A stretch of 64,000 bases of DNA from the NCBI GenBank assembly GCA_934548045.1, contig CAKTEM010000009.1, forward strand, positions 47,857-111,856, read 5' to 3'. Below, piece by piece: positions 19,166 through 27,958 of this stretch. The DNA comes from an uncultured Faecalibacterium sp. (GTDB lineage Bacteria > Bacillota > Clostridia > Oscillospirales > Ruminococcaceae). Position numbers and translations under genes: made by a program. Under the pieces are notes generated by a model. It ran no database searches. It was not told where the DNA came from and saw nothing but the letters and a program-made list of their open reading frames with translations. Numbering within the stretch: position 1 is the stretch's first letter; every line of letters starts with the position of its first letter.

Positions 19166-19924
19166 ATGACAGAACCGGTTATTACAGCCAAGAACCTCAA
19201 CCTCTGGTACGGGGATTTCAAGGCTTTGAAAAATATCTCGCTGGATGTCGGCGAAAAAGAGATCACGGCCCTTATCGGCCCTTCTGGCTGCGGCAAATCG
19301 ACCTTTCTGAAGACCCTCAACCGGATGAACGACCTCGTTCCCGGTGTCCGCATCGAGGGCGATGTCCGTCTGAAAGGACAGGACATTTTTGCCCGGGAAA
19401 TGGAGCTGACCGACCTGCGCCGCCGCGTCGGCATGGTCTTCCAAAAGGCAAATCCGTTCCCGATGAGCATCTACGACAACATTACTTATGGCCCGAAGCT
19501 GCACGGCGTCCGGAACAAGGCCGAGCTGGATGAGCTGGTCGAAAGCTCCCTGCGCGGTGCCGCCCTCTGGGATGAGGTGAAAGACCGCCTCAAGAAGAGT
19601 GCGCTGGGCCTGTCCGGCGGTCAGCAGCAGCGTCTCTGCATCGCCCGTGCGCTGGCCGTCAAGCCGGAAGTCCTGCTGATGGACGAACCCACCAGCGCGC
19701 TCGACCCCGGCTCCACGATGAAGGTCGAGGAGCTGATGAGCGAGCTGAAAAAGAACTACACGGTTGTCATCGTCACCCACAACATGCAGCAGGCAGCCCG
19801 TATCAGCGACCGGACGGCGTTCTTTCTGCTGGGCGAGCTGGTGGAAGTCGGCCCGACCCAGACCATTTTCAGCACGCCGCAGGATAAGCGCACCGAGGAC
19901 TACATCTCGGGTCGTTTCGGCTAA
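19166..19924 (+). CDS. pstB: Phosphate ABC transporter ATP-binding protein
   Basis: Cytoplasmic ATPase of the phosphate importer. The start at 19166 (MTEPVITAKNLNLWYGD) is chosen because a longer frame overlaps pstA and lacks family similarity. The 252-residue protein has Walker A GPSGCGKST, signature LSGGQQQR, Walker B LLMDEPTSALDP and the switch histidine in IVTHNMQQAARISD. The N-terminal YGDFKALKNI segment is diagnostic for PstB. Confidence 0.97.
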   Translation: MTEPVITAKNLNLWYGDFKALKNISLDVGEKEITALIGPSGCGKSTFLKTLNRMNDLVPGVRIEGDVRLKGQDIFAREMELTDLRRRVGMVFQKANPFPMSIYDNITYGPKLHGVRNKAELDELVESSLRGAALWDEVKDRLKKSALGLSGGQQQRLCIARALAVKPEVLLMDEPTSALDPGSTMKVEELMSELKKNYTVVIVTHNMQQAARISDRTAFFLLGELVEVGPTQTIFSTPQDKRTEDYISGRFG

Positions 19925-19937
19925 GGAGGAACGAATC

Positions 19938-20606
19938 ATGAGTTTGCGCGCACAGTACGATTCCGACCTCGAGGCGATGAAAGCCGCACTGGTCGAGATG
20001 GGTAAAAATTCCGCTGACGCTGTGGAGGATGCTCTCGAAGCCCTCTGCACGGCAGACGCCGAGGCCGCCGCCTCTATCGTGAAAGGCGATGGCCGCATCA
20101 ACAACATGGAACGGGATATCGAGCATCGCTGCATGACCCTGCTGCTCCGTCAGCAGCCGGTGGCCGGCGACCTGCGCCGGATCTCGACTGCGATGAAGGT
20201 CGTGACCGACATCGAGCGGATCGGCGACCACGCTGCCGATATCGCCGAAATCATCCCTCACCTCGTCACCGTCCGCAAGGAGGGCGACCCGGCCATCAGT
20301 CAGGCCATCGAGATGGGCCGCAAAGCCCACAAGATGATTTTGGACGCGCTGGATTCCCTCACGAGCGAGGACGAGAACGCCGCCCGGAAAGTCATTGCCG
20401 CCGACGATGAGGTGGACTATGACTTCAACGCCATCAAGCACACGCTGGCGCAGGAGATCGCGGCTGACCCGAGCAAGGTCGACGCCTCGCTGGACGTTTT
20501 GATGGTCATCAAATATCTCGAGCGCATCGGCGACCACGCCGTCAATGTGGCCGAGTGGGTCGAGTTTGTCCGCACCGGCCGCTATCACAACGAAAATATG
20601 TTCTGA
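19938..20606 (+). CDS. phoU: Phosphate signalling regulator PhoU
   Basis: PhoU links Pst transport to the PhoR/PhoB(P) two-component system and dampens uptake. The 222-residue all-helical protein has two repeats with the metal-binding E-R-x-x-D-H motif: DIERIGDHAADIAE near residue 95 and YLERIGDHAVNVAEWV near 200. AAGGAGG precedes the ATG. It is the last gene of the operon, 13 bases after pstB. No phoR/phoB genes are in the window. Confidence 0.96.
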   Translation: MSLRAQYDSDLEAMKAALVEMGKNSADAVEDALEALCTADAEAAASIVKGDGRINNMERDIEHRCMTLLLRQQPVAGDLRRISTAMKVVTDIERIGDHAADIAEIIPHLVTVRKEGDPAISQAIEMGRKAHKMILDALDSLTSEDENAARKVIAADDEVDYDFNAIKHTLAQEIAADPSKVDASLDVLMVIKYLERIGDHAVNVAEWVEFVRTGRYHNENMF

Positions 20607-20650
20607 GTTTCACCCGGATGGGTTTCGTGTTTTCCTCACTGTTCTCCGGA

Positions 20651-20695
20651 AAAAGCCGCTGTGCTGCTGTTTTGAGCCGCACGACGGCTTTTTTG
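20651..20695 (+). terminator. Terminator of the pst-phoU operon
   Basis: AAAAGCCG pairs with CGGCTTTT, with an inner GTGC/GCAC stem, followed by a T-run. Confidence 0.8.
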
Positions 20696-20860
20696 GTAAA
20701 TTTTTTGAAATTTCTTGAAATCAGTGCAATCTTTTCCCATTCTGGTTCGTATATAGTACAGAAAGGCTTAAATTTAAGAGCCTGCTGAACAGGCAGAGCA
20801 GGACATCCGGCTTCTCCCCCGAACCCACGCCCTCCTCTGCCGCAAGGGAGGATTTGCTCT

Positions 20861-21247
20861 ATGACAGTCAAAAATTTTCCGCTGGAAGAGCGAGGCGAGA
20901 CCGTGAGCCGGGATGCCCTCGTTCAGGCGGCTTTAACCGAGATCACCCAGAACTACCGTGAAGCCAGCCTGTCCAACGTGGCACGGGCGTATGGCGTTTC
21001 GCTGGCGTATGTCAGCGAGTGCGTCCGGGCGCAGACCGGCAAGACCTATAAGGAACTGCTCCAGAAGCACCGGATGGAGACGGCGGCACGCCTGCTCCGC
21101 CGCAGTGATATGAACATCCAGCAGATCATCACGCAGGTGGGCTACGAGAACACCAGCTACTTCTACCGCCTGTTCCACGAACGCTACGGCCAGAGTCCCC
21201 GGGAGTACCGCCGCAGCCGTGCTTCCCGTACCCGGACCAGCGCGTGA
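20861..21247 (+). CDS. AraC-type DNA-binding protein consisting almost only of the HTH domain
   Basis: 128 residues. Residues ~20-120 form the double helix-turn-helix of AraC/XylS regulators, including SLSNVARAYGVSLAYVSE (first HTH) and IQQIITQVGYENTSYFYR plus F-x-ERYGQSPREYR (second HTH and family signature). There is no ligand-binding domain; the first ~18 residues are polar. GGGAGG precedes the ATG. It could regulate the adjacent pst or GNAT genes or act with a partner, but nothing proves a target. The 254 bases upstream hold the phoU terminator and a TATAGT box near 20752. Confidence 0.85.
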   Translation: MTVKNFPLEERGETVSRDALVQAALTEITQNYREASLSNVARAYGVSLAYVSECVRAQTGKTYKELLQKHRMETAARLLRRSDMNIQQIITQVGYENTSYFYRLFHERYGQSPREYRRSRASRTRTSA

Positions 21248-21263
21248 GATTTGAAATGTACTT

Positions 21264-21306
21264 AACCTCTCCGTCTTTGCTTTGCAAAGCCAGAGAGGTT
21301 CTTTTT
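21264..21306 (+). terminator. Terminator after the AraC-type gene
   Basis: AACCTCTC (21264-21271) pairs with GAGAGGTT (21293-21300); an inner CTTTG/CAAAG stem and a CTTTTT tail complete it. Confidence 0.85.
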
Positions 21307-21344
21307 GGCATAAATTGGGCGGAGTATGGAATTCTGGGGCGAAA

Positions 21345-21355
21345 TGTGCTACAAT
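21345..21355 (+). promoter_or_regulatory. Extended -10 promoter of the GNAT gene
   Basis: TGCTACAAT (core 21350-21355) is an extended -10. TGGAAT 17 bases upstream is a weak -35. Confidence 0.5.
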
Positions 21356-21413
21356 ATTAGTAAATTGTGATACGCGCACGGCAGGATGGCGCGGAAAGAG
21401 AAGGTGGACTAGG

Positions 21414-21920
21414 ATGATTCGTGGAGCGACTCGCTCGGATATCGAGCAGATCATGCAGATTTACGCCCATGCACGGCAGGCGATGAAGGATTCCGGAAAC
21501 CTGACCCAGTGGGGCGACAATTTTCCGCCGCAGGAATTGATAGAGGAAGACATCAACACCAACCGGCTGTTCGTTTACCTCATCAACGGGCAGATGATGG
21601 CGGTGTTTGCGTTCATTCTGGGCGCGGACCCGACCTACGCAAAAATCGAAAACGGCAGCTGGCTGAACGATACCCTGCCCTATGGCACGATCCACCGGCT
21701 GGCATCTTCCGGCAAGCGGCACGGCGTGGCGACCGAGGTCATCACATGGTGCCTCGAACACTGCGAAAGCCTGCGCGCTGACACCCATGAGGATAATAAG
21801 ATCATGCAGAAGGTGTTTGAAGAGAACGGCTTTACCAAGTGCGGCATCATCCATGTGGCGGACGGCACGCCTCGTATCGCCTATCAGAAAATGTCGCTGA
21901 CCCTGCCGATGGAACGGTAA
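21414..21920 (+). CDS. GNAT-family N-acetyltransferase
   Basis: 168 residues from the ATG at 21414 (MIRGATRSDIEQIMQIY), which is the usual GNAT N-terminus and has AAGGTGG upstream; the frame reaching back to 21282 is leader. Conserved features: FVYLINGQMMAVFAF (beta strands), the region IHRLASSGKRHGVATEVI, where the acetyl-CoA loop is expected, and a C-terminal DTHEDNKIMQKVFEENGF that fits the last helix and strand. The acceptor substrate is unknown. It is a single-gene unit ended by the hairpin at 21931. Confidence 0.85.
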   Translation: MIRGATRSDIEQIMQIYAHARQAMKDSGNLTQWGDNFPPQELIEEDINTNRLFVYLINGQMMAVFAFILGADPTYAKIENGSWLNDTLPYGTIHRLASSGKRHGVATEVITWCLEHCESLRADTHEDNKIMQKVFEENGFTKCGIIHVADGTPRIAYQKMSLTLPMER

Positions 21921-21930
21921 ATCAGATCCC

Positions 21931-21985
21931 AAACAGACTGAAAAAGAGAACGTTTTTGGACGTTTCTTCGACAGTCTGTTTTCTT
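21931..21985 (+). terminator. Terminator after the GNAT gene
   Basis: AAACAGACTG (21931-21940) pairs perfectly with CAGTCTGTTT (21972-21981), followed by TCTTTT. Confidence 0.85.
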
Positions 21986-22077
21986 TTGTGATAAACTGTC
22001 CTTGATACAAGTACAGATGAAAAAACTTCGTCTGTGAATACACTCAGATGAAAATGCCGGAAAATCCAGAGAAATCT

Positions 22078-22106
22078 TTGACTTTTGGATTTAAAGAGAC
22101 TATAAT
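22078..22106 (+). promoter_or_regulatory. Promoter of sstT
   Basis: TTGACT (22078-22083), a 17-base spacer, and a perfect TATAAT (22101-22106), about 75 bases before the ATG. Confidence 0.85.
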
Positions 22107-22180
22107 GACACTTGTTTCCGATAGAGGAATGGGAAAAGCTGTACGCTATAGGAGTACAGTATTAGAGGGAGTGTTAAAAT

Positions 22181-23425
22181 ATGAAAACGTTGAAAGCTGC
22201 TGCGGCACGCTACAACGGCATCAGCCTGATCGTGCGAATCCTGATCGGTCTGGTCGTTGGCGCAGTGCTGGCTCTGCTGGTACCCGGCGCAGGCTGGGTC
22301 GCCGAACTCGGCACCCTGTTCGTCGGTGCCTTGAAGGGCATCGCACCGGTTCTGGTCTTCGTCATCGTGGCGAGTGCGCTGGCACAAGGCTCGTCCAGAC
22401 TCGACCGCCGGTTTGGTACGGTCATCTGGCTGTATATGCTGACGACCTTTCTGGCCGCGGCCATTGCATCCATCGCAAGCTTCATCTTTCCGCAGACGGT
22501 CGTCCTGGCAGAGGCCGCTCAGTCGGATGTGGTGCCGCAGGGCTTGGGTGAGGTCATGAATACCCTGCTCGCGAACTTTGTCGCGAACCCGGTCAGCTCC
22601 ATCATGAATGGCAACTACATCGGCATCCTGTTCTGGGCCTGCCTGTTCGGTCTGGCGATGAAGAAGATCGGCGCGGACAGCACCAAGGTCTTTCTGGCAA
22701 ACACCGCCGACGCCGTGTCGCAGATCGTGCGCTGGATCATCAATCTGGCACCCTTCGGCATCATGGGTCTGGTCTACTCCAACGTGTCGAGCAACGGTCT
22801 GTCCATCTTCACCCAGTATGGCAAGCTGCTGGCACTGCTTGTCGGTACGATGCTGTTTATGGCACTTATCGTCTCGCCGTTCATCATCTTTATTTACCTG
22901 CATTGCAACCCCTATCCGCTGGTCTTCCGCTGCCTGAAGGAATCCGGCCTGACCGCTTTCTTCACGCGCAGCTCTGCCGCGAATATCCCGGTGAATATGA
23001 CCCTCTGCGAGAAGCTGGGTCTGGATAAGGATATGTATTCTGTGTCCATCCCTCTGGGTGCGACCATCAACATGGACGGCGCAGCTATTACCATTACGAT
23101 TATGACGCTGGCTGCAGCGAATACGCTGGGCATCAAGGTCTCTCTGCCGGCCGCTATTGTTCTGTCGATCATGTCGGCTCTGGGTGCCTGCGGTGCGTCG
23201 GGCGTTGCAGGCGGTTCCCTGCTCCTCATCCCGATGGCCTGCTCCCTGTTCGGCATCTCGAATGATATCGCGATGCAGATGGTCGGTGTCGGCTTCATCA
23301 TCGGCGTGGTTCAGGACTCGGTCGAGACCGCTTTGAACTCCGCAGGCGACGTCGAGTTTGCCGCGACCGCTGAGTATCATCAGTGGCTCAAAGAGGGCAA
23401 ACCTCTGCCTGTTTTCCTGAAGTAA
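22181..23425 (+). CDS. sstT: Serine/threonine:Na+ symporter
   Basis: Sodium-coupled uptake of serine and threonine across the cytoplasmic membrane (dicarboxylate/amino acid:cation symporter family). The 414-residue protein follows the known SstT sequence closely, including LGTLFVGALKGIAPVL, SNPxxxxxxGNYIGIL-like VSSIMNGNYIGILFWA, AFFTRSSAANIPVNM (hairpin loop with the serine-rich motif), SIPLGATINMDGAAITI and ACGASGVAGGSLLLIPMA. About eight helices and two re-entrant loops are expected. It has its own promoter and terminator. Confidence 0.95.
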   Translation: MKTLKAAAARYNGISLIVRILIGLVVGAVLALLVPGAGWVAELGTLFVGALKGIAPVLVFVIVASALAQGSSRLDRRFGTVIWLYMLTTFLAAAIASIASFIFPQTVVLAEAAQSDVVPQGLGEVMNTLLANFVANPVSSIMNGNYIGILFWACLFGLAMKKIGADSTKVFLANTADAVSQIVRWIINLAPFGIMGLVYSNVSSNGLSIFTQYGKLLALLVGTMLFMALIVSPFIIFIYLHCNPYPLVFRCLKESGLTAFFTRSSAANIPVNMTLCEKLGLDKDMYSVSIPLGATINMDGAAITITIMTLAAANTLGIKVSLPAAIVLSIMSALGACGASGVAGGSLLLIPMACSLFGISNDIAMQMVGVGFIIGVVQDSVETALNSAGDVEFAATAEYHQWLKEGKPLPVFLK

Positions 23426-23476
23426 TTATCTTCCTCCTTTCTTTGTGTGTGTTCATAACGCAGGGCGAAAGCCCTG

Positions 23477-23518
23477 AAAAAAGGCCAGCATTGCTGATGC
23501 AACGCTGGCCTTTTTTGC
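23477..23518. terminator. Bidirectional terminator between sstT and the small membrane protein
   Basis: AAAAAAGGCCAGC (23477-23489) and GCTGGCCTTTTTT (23504-23516) form a 13-bp stem with A/T runs on both sides. A smaller CAGGGC/GCCCTG hairpin precedes it. Confidence 0.9.
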
Positions 23519-23527
23519 GTGTAAGTA

Positions 23528-23755
23528 TCAGAGGAAGAGCCCGACGAGTGCCACGATGCCGACGGATTTGTTCTTCTTGGCGGCCGCGTCCATCTCTTCC
23601 TGCGTGGTGATGCCGCGCTCGATGGCGCGCTTCTGGATGGCAGGCGGATAGTTGTAGAGCTGCTTTCTGGCTCCCTGCGCGCGGAATAACACCAGCATGA
23701 ACGCAGAGTACAGCAGACTGTAAGCAATGGCTTCAAGGATGATTTTGGACAGCAT
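23528..23755 (-). CDS. Small membrane protein, possibly a truncated relative of a longer family
   Basis: 75 residues from the ATG at 23755, which is eight bases after AGGGG (the ATG at 23761 is too close to it). One N-terminal membrane segment (IILEAIAYSLLYSAFMLVLF) is followed by a cytoplasmic segment with YNYPPAIQKRAIERGITTQ and a second hydrophobic stretch that stops abruptly at LVGLFL. From memory, related clostridial hypothetical proteins carry the same YPP-x-IQ-x-R and TTQEEMD motifs but continue for another ~80 residues with more helices, so this may be a shortened version. Function unknown. Confidence 0.6.
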   Translation of the reverse strand: MLSKIILEAIAYSLLYSAFMLVLFRAQGARKQLYNYPPAIQKRAIERGITTQEEMDAAAKKNKSVGIVALVGLFL

Positions 23756-23829
23756 ATACATTCCCCTTTCTGGCCCGTAAGACCTGAGTTAAGTATAACC
23801 TACTGCTTAGGGGAATTCTAGATTCTCCA

Positions 23830-23870
23830 AACAAAAACCCCATGCCCAAATAGATAACGGGCATGGGGTT
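23830..23870 (-). terminator. Terminator of the pectinase gene
   Basis: AACCCCATGCCC (23836-23847) pairs with GGGCATGGGGTT (23859-23870); on the minus strand TTTTTGTTT follows. Confidence 0.9.
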
Positions 23871-23896
23871 CTGTGCGTCAGAAAATCAGATGGAGC

Positions 23897-26800
23897 TTAG
23901 AACGGGAAAACGTCCTTGAGCTTGTTCCACGCCGCTTTCAGGCCGGAGCCGGAAGCGGAGGAAACGCCGTTGGTCGTCAGCTGGATGTCGCTGAAGGTGA
24001 CATCTGCATTGCGTGCCACATAGAAGCCGACATAGATATAATCGGAATCAATGGCGGTCAGTGCGTAGTCGAAGCCGGCAGAAGCCGTCTCGTTGTCGCC
24101 GTAGGTCAGGGTGAAACCGTCTGCCGTACCGACGAGCTTCAGGTCAACGGTGTCGCCTGCGCCGTACTTAACAGTCGCAGCCGGACCATCGTACAGCTCG
24201 CCGCTCTTGCGGCCGAAGCAGTTGATCGCGCCCTGATTCCGGGTGCCGACGGCGACATAATCGCCGATGGGGTCGGAGATGCTGGTGTCAACATACATCT
24301 CATCGCGTGCCATCAGGCCGAAGGAGACCTGATTATTCTTTGCCAGCGAATTGACGGTAGCCTTTGCGGTCAGGGTGAAGTTGGTGCCGGCAGGCAGCTT
24401 GACGTAATACATCATCAGGCCGTCCACGGTAGATGCGATCTTGCCGCGGTTGTTGGTGACGCCGAGGGTGATGTTCTGGCCGTCGATGGTGGAAGTGAAG
24501 TCGCCGCCAGAGATCTTGTCGTTGCCGCCGACATTGCCGAAGACGGAACCATTCCAGACGGTGCCATTGGCATCGGTGAAGGCCGGCCAGAGTTTGCTGT
24601 TCTCGGTGGGAGAAACATAGCTGGAAGGAACGTAATCCGGGTTTGCGGCATCGCCGTAGAACTGCTTGTAGGTGGGCTTTTCCTTGTGCTTGCTGTACGC
24701 GCCCAGCGGCGTGTCGATGGTGAGCTGGTCGATGAGCCATGCGTTCAGCTTTGCGCCGTAGCTGTTGGTGTGGGTCAGGTCAAGGCCGGTAGGAACCAGA
24801 TTGCCCTTCTTGTCCTCTTTTGCGCCGGTAAAGCTGTGGGCGTACTGTGCCTTTTTGCCCATCGCGATGTTCTCGTTGATGGTGGCATCGGTCAGCTCCA
24901 CGCAGATGAGGTGCAGTTCGCTGCACATGTCGCGGATGGCCTGTGCATAGTCGCCGCCCTCATAGACGGTGTCGCCGATGGTGACGGTCTGGGTCTTGTG
25001 GCCGGAAGCACTGTCGTAGCTTGCCTTGGTGTTCTCGTTCGTCAGGCGCGCGATGGGCGTGCAGACGACCGGGATGACACCGCGTTCCAGAGCAGGCTGG
25101 ATGTAGTTGACATACAGGCTGTTGGCAAAGGAGCCTTCGGTCTTATAATCGCCGTTGGGGTTGGTGTAACGGGCAGGCTCGGTCTTCTCGTCATTGTGGC
25201 CGAAACCGATGATGAGGAACTTGTCGCCGGAAGCGTCGCCCAGAGCCGGAACGGTATCGGAACCGTTCATCAGGGTGTTGTAGCTGGTCATGCCGGTAAA
25301 GTCCTTGCTGGACGCGCCGGAGACAGCCAGATTGTAGACGTCTGCGTTGAAGTAGTTCGCGATCTCTTCGCCGTAGCCCTCACGCGGCAGGTAGTAGCTG
25401 TCGTTGAAAGCGGAAACGGTGGAATCGCCGACGACCCAGATGGTCGCCTTAGTGGCCTCAGGCTGGCCCCATGCGGAACCGCGTGCGCCTGCATCAGTGG
25501 CGGCCAGACCCTCTGCGGTCAGCAGGAGCAGACCGTGCATGTTGATGCTGCCGTCCGCGTTCCGGGCCGGAGCAACGGAGGTGTCGAGGCTCTCAAACCA
25601 GCTCTCCTTCACCGTGACGGTGTTGGTGGATTTGTTGTGGCTGGTCTGGGTCTCGGAATCCCAGTAGAAGTTGCTCGGGCCGTAGACAGCGGTGCTGCTC
25701 TGGCTCTGGAGGGCCAGCTGCTCCTTGCCATCGGTACCCTTGCGGAAGGAGATCACGCCGTCGGCGGCATAGTCGGTCACAGCGGACTTGTTGCCGGTGT
25801 AGAGCGCGACGTTATAGCCTTCGTTGTTGTAGGAAGTGGAGTTGTAGACCTTGACGTCCGGGCAGGAGTTGGAGTCGATGCCCTTGGCGGCGTTGTCGTA
25901 GGAGATGGAGTTGATGAGCTTGTGGTTGCCGGGCAGATTGGTGCCGCCCATCTTGAAGCCGTTGCCGTTGCCTGCCGCGATGGTGACAGCGACATTGCTG
26001 AAGCTCAGGTTGCCGTCGTCGTCACAGGTGACAGTCGGGAACTGGAACGGCTGCTTCTTGACCGGCTCCGCGGCCAGCATCAGATAACCGTTCTTGTAGG
26101 CGACGCAGTTCTGGATGGTGACAGCACCGATGGAACCGGTCGCGGCCTTTGCGAAGAGGTCCCAGCCGTCATCGGCATTGTAGGCGGAGATGCAGCCATC
26201 GAAAACGTTGCCCTCGCCAGTGGTCAGCTTGGCGGCAAAGCCGTCGGCGTCTTCCATCGCGCGGTCTGCGTTGTTCATCGAGGTGCAGTTCTTGATGGTA
26301 TTGTGGCTGGGCCACAGAGCCTTGTTATCGGTGGACAGGCCGGAGACCTGCAGGCCGGTGTTGCCGTTGTTGTAGAAGTTCATCTGTTCGAGGACGCAGT
26401 AGCTGCCGGCCAGCTGCATACCCTTCGCGCCGTCTGCGGTGTTGGTGATGTTGACTTTGCTGATGTTCCAGTAGTTGCCCCAGACACTGAAACCGGTGCC
26501 GACGCTGCCGAAGTCCAGCGTTGCGTACTTGCCGTCCGCCGTCGTCATGGTGATGGGAGCTTCTGCGGTGCCGTCGCGGCCGCGCTCGACTTTCAGCTCA
26601 CCGGTCAGGTTGTAGGTGCCGCTTGCCAGCTGGATAGTCTGGCCTGCTGCGGCATAGTTCACCGCGGTCTGAATGTCAACTGCGTCTTCCGCACTGGTGC
26701 CGCTGTTGGCTGCGCTGCCGTCCGGGGTGACGACGATGACGCCGTTCGCGCCCAGAGTACGAAGAGAAACCTTCTTCTCGATGGTAGCGGAATCGTAGTT

Positions 26801-27958
26801 GCTCAGCTTCTCGTACGCGCTGATAGCGTAGTTCTTGTCCGGAGTGAACTTGACCTTGAAGGTGGTATCACCGGCCACAGCGTAGCTCTTGGAGAAGGCC
26901 TCGCCTGCCTTGATGTCCACATCCTCGTCTACGACAACGCCGTTTGCGGAGATGGTCGCCTTGCCGTCGGCGTTGGCCTTGAACACCAGTTCATAGCTGT
27001 CACCAGTGCAGGTGGCCGGGCTGGTGATCTGGTAAACGGGGTCAACGTAGCTGGTGGGCTGGAGCGTCCACTCGGAAGCGTTCCACGCGCTTGTGGTGTA
27101 AGTGATGTTGGAGAAGGTCACGTTCATGCCGCGTGCCGCCGCAAAGCCCAGATAGGCTTTGTTGGCTTCCTGCACGGTCATGGGGTCGTCCAGCTCTGCG
27201 TACTTGGAGACGCTGGAAGCGGTGGTGTCCTTCGCCGGGATGTACAGGGTCGAAGAGCCGATGACGTCGCCGGTCGTGCCGTCGGCATTGATGGCGTACT
27301 GGGTGGCAACATAGCTGTTGCTGGTCTTGGCGAGGCTCACACGGTAGGTGTCGCCCTGCTTGATGGCCTGCGAGCTGAACGCCGCGCGGTTCGACTTGAC
27401 GTCGTTGGAAGCGGCCGTCTCGTTGGAGATGATGCCGGTGTAGCTGCGGACGCCCACAGCGTCCTTGATCTCAACACCGTCCAGAGGGAGCTTGGTGCCG
27501 GTGACAGAGATCTGGTTGGAGAAATAGCTGCCAGAGCCGCTGATGCTGTCACGAACCATGAGGGCGAAGCCCTCCTGACCGTCCGGAGCCGGGTTCACGT
27601 AGTCGATGGTGACATCGGCCTGCAGATAGAAGTTCTGGGTGGTCGGGTCGATGGTGGTGTAATAGAAGGACAGGCCGTCTGCCGGGGAGTCCGCGACGAA
27701 CTTGCCGCCCTTCTTGTCGATGGTGCCATCATCCTTGATGGTGCAGGAGTTGAGGGTGACCTTGCCGTTGATGTCCGCACCATCTGCGATGGTGTTGACT
27801 TCTGCTGCGGTGGAGGTGCCGAAGGCTTTGAACTGCCAGTCGCCTGATGCGGAGGAAGACCCTTCCGCAAACGCGGCCAGCGGTGTCATGCCCAGAAGCA
27901 TCGCACCTGCCAGCAGTCCGGCTACGGTGCGCCGGATACTTTGCTTTGCGTTTCTCAT
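23897..27958 (-). CDS. Secreted multidomain pectinase: PL9-like lyase fused to CE12-like SGNH acetylesterase
   Basis: 1353 residues with a Sec signal (IRRTVAGLLAGAMLLGM, cut near AFAEG, residue ~31). Residues ~40-290 form a beta-rich module; ~310-400 an Ig-like spacer; ~405-800 a right-handed beta-helix containing DADGFAAKLTTGEGNVF and AYNADDGWDLFAK (571-604), the aspartate-rich pattern of family 9 pectate lyases. Residues ~838-1082 are an SGNH esterase: VVGDSTVSAF (Ser846), GFGHND (920-923) and DLTHTN (1060-1065), as in rhamnogalacturonan acetylesterases. Residues ~1135-1330 repeat the N-terminal module pattern (SFGLMARDE versus GFALMVRDS). No LPXTG anchor; the tail ends in an amphipathic KAAWNKLKDVF. 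It should deacetylate and cut pectin outside the cell. AAAGGAGA precedes the ATG. Confidence 0.88.
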   Translation of the reverse strand: MRNAKQSIRRTVAGLLAGAMLLGMTPLAAFAEGSSSASGDWQFKAFGTSTAAEVNTIADGADINGKVTLNSCTIKDDGTIDKKGGKFVADSPADGLSFYYTTIDPTTQNFYLQADVTIDYVNPAPDGQEGFALMVRDSISGSGSYFSNQISVTGTKLPLDGVEIKDAVGVRSYTGIISNETAASNDVKSNRAAFSSQAIKQGDTYRVSLAKTSNSYVATQYAINADGTTGDVIGSSTLYIPAKDTTASSVSKYAELDDPMTVQEANKAYLGFAAARGMNVTFSNITYTTSAWNASEWTLQPTSYVDPVYQITSPATCTGDSYELVFKANADGKATISANGVVVDEDVDIKAGEAFSKSYAVAGDTTFKVKFTPDKNYAISAYEKLSNYDSATIEKKVSLRTLGANGVIVVTPDGSAANSGTSAEDAVDIQTAVNYAAAGQTIQLASGTYNLTGELKVERGRDGTAEAPITMTTADGKYATLDFGSVGTGFSVWGNYWNISKVNITNTADGAKGMQLAGSYCVLEQMNFYNNGNTGLQVSGLSTDNKALWPSHNTIKNCTSMNNADRAMEDADGFAAKLTTGEGNVFDGCISAYNADDGWDLFAKAATGSIGAVTIQNCVAYKNGYLMLAAEPVKKQPFQFPTVTCDDDGNLSFSNVAVTIAAGNGNGFKMGGTNLPGNHKLINSISYDNAAKGIDSNSCPDVKVYNSTSYNNEGYNVALYTGNKSAVTDYAADGVISFRKGTDGKEQLALQSQSSTAVYGPSNFYWDSETQTSHNKSTNTVTVKESWFESLDTSVAPARNADGSINMHGLLLLTAEGLAATDAGARGSAWGQPEATKATIWVVGDSTVSAFNDSYYLPREGYGEEIANYFNADVYNLAVSGASSKDFTGMTSYNTLMNGSDTVPALGDASGDKFLIIGFGHNDEKTEPARYTNPNGDYKTEGSFANSLYVNYIQPALERGVIPVVCTPIARLTNENTKASYDSASGHKTQTVTIGDTVYEGGDYAQAIRDMCSELHLICVELTDATINENIAMGKKAQYAHSFTGAKEDKKGNLVPTGLDLTHTNSYGAKLNAWLIDQLTIDTPLGAYSKHKEKPTYKQFYGDAANPDYVPSSYVSPTENSKLWPAFTDANGTVWNGSVFGNVGGNDKISGGDFTSTIDGQNITLGVTNNRGKIASTVDGLMMYYVKLPAGTNFTLTAKATVNSLAKNNQVSFGLMARDEMYVDTSISDPIGDYVAVGTRNQGAINCFGRKSGELYDGPAATVKYGAGDTVDLKLVGTADGFTLTYGDNETASAGFDYALTAIDSDYIYVGFYVARNADVTFSDIQLTTNGVSSASGSGLKAAWNKLKDVFPF

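Noticed and set aside
23873..27847. A 1324-codon open frame on the plus strand opposite the pectinase gene.
   Set aside because: It is a shadow of the minus-strand gene, which has a signal peptide, ribosome site and recognisable domains; the plus-strand translation has no domain and no matching start signal. GC-rich codons leave the complementary frame open.
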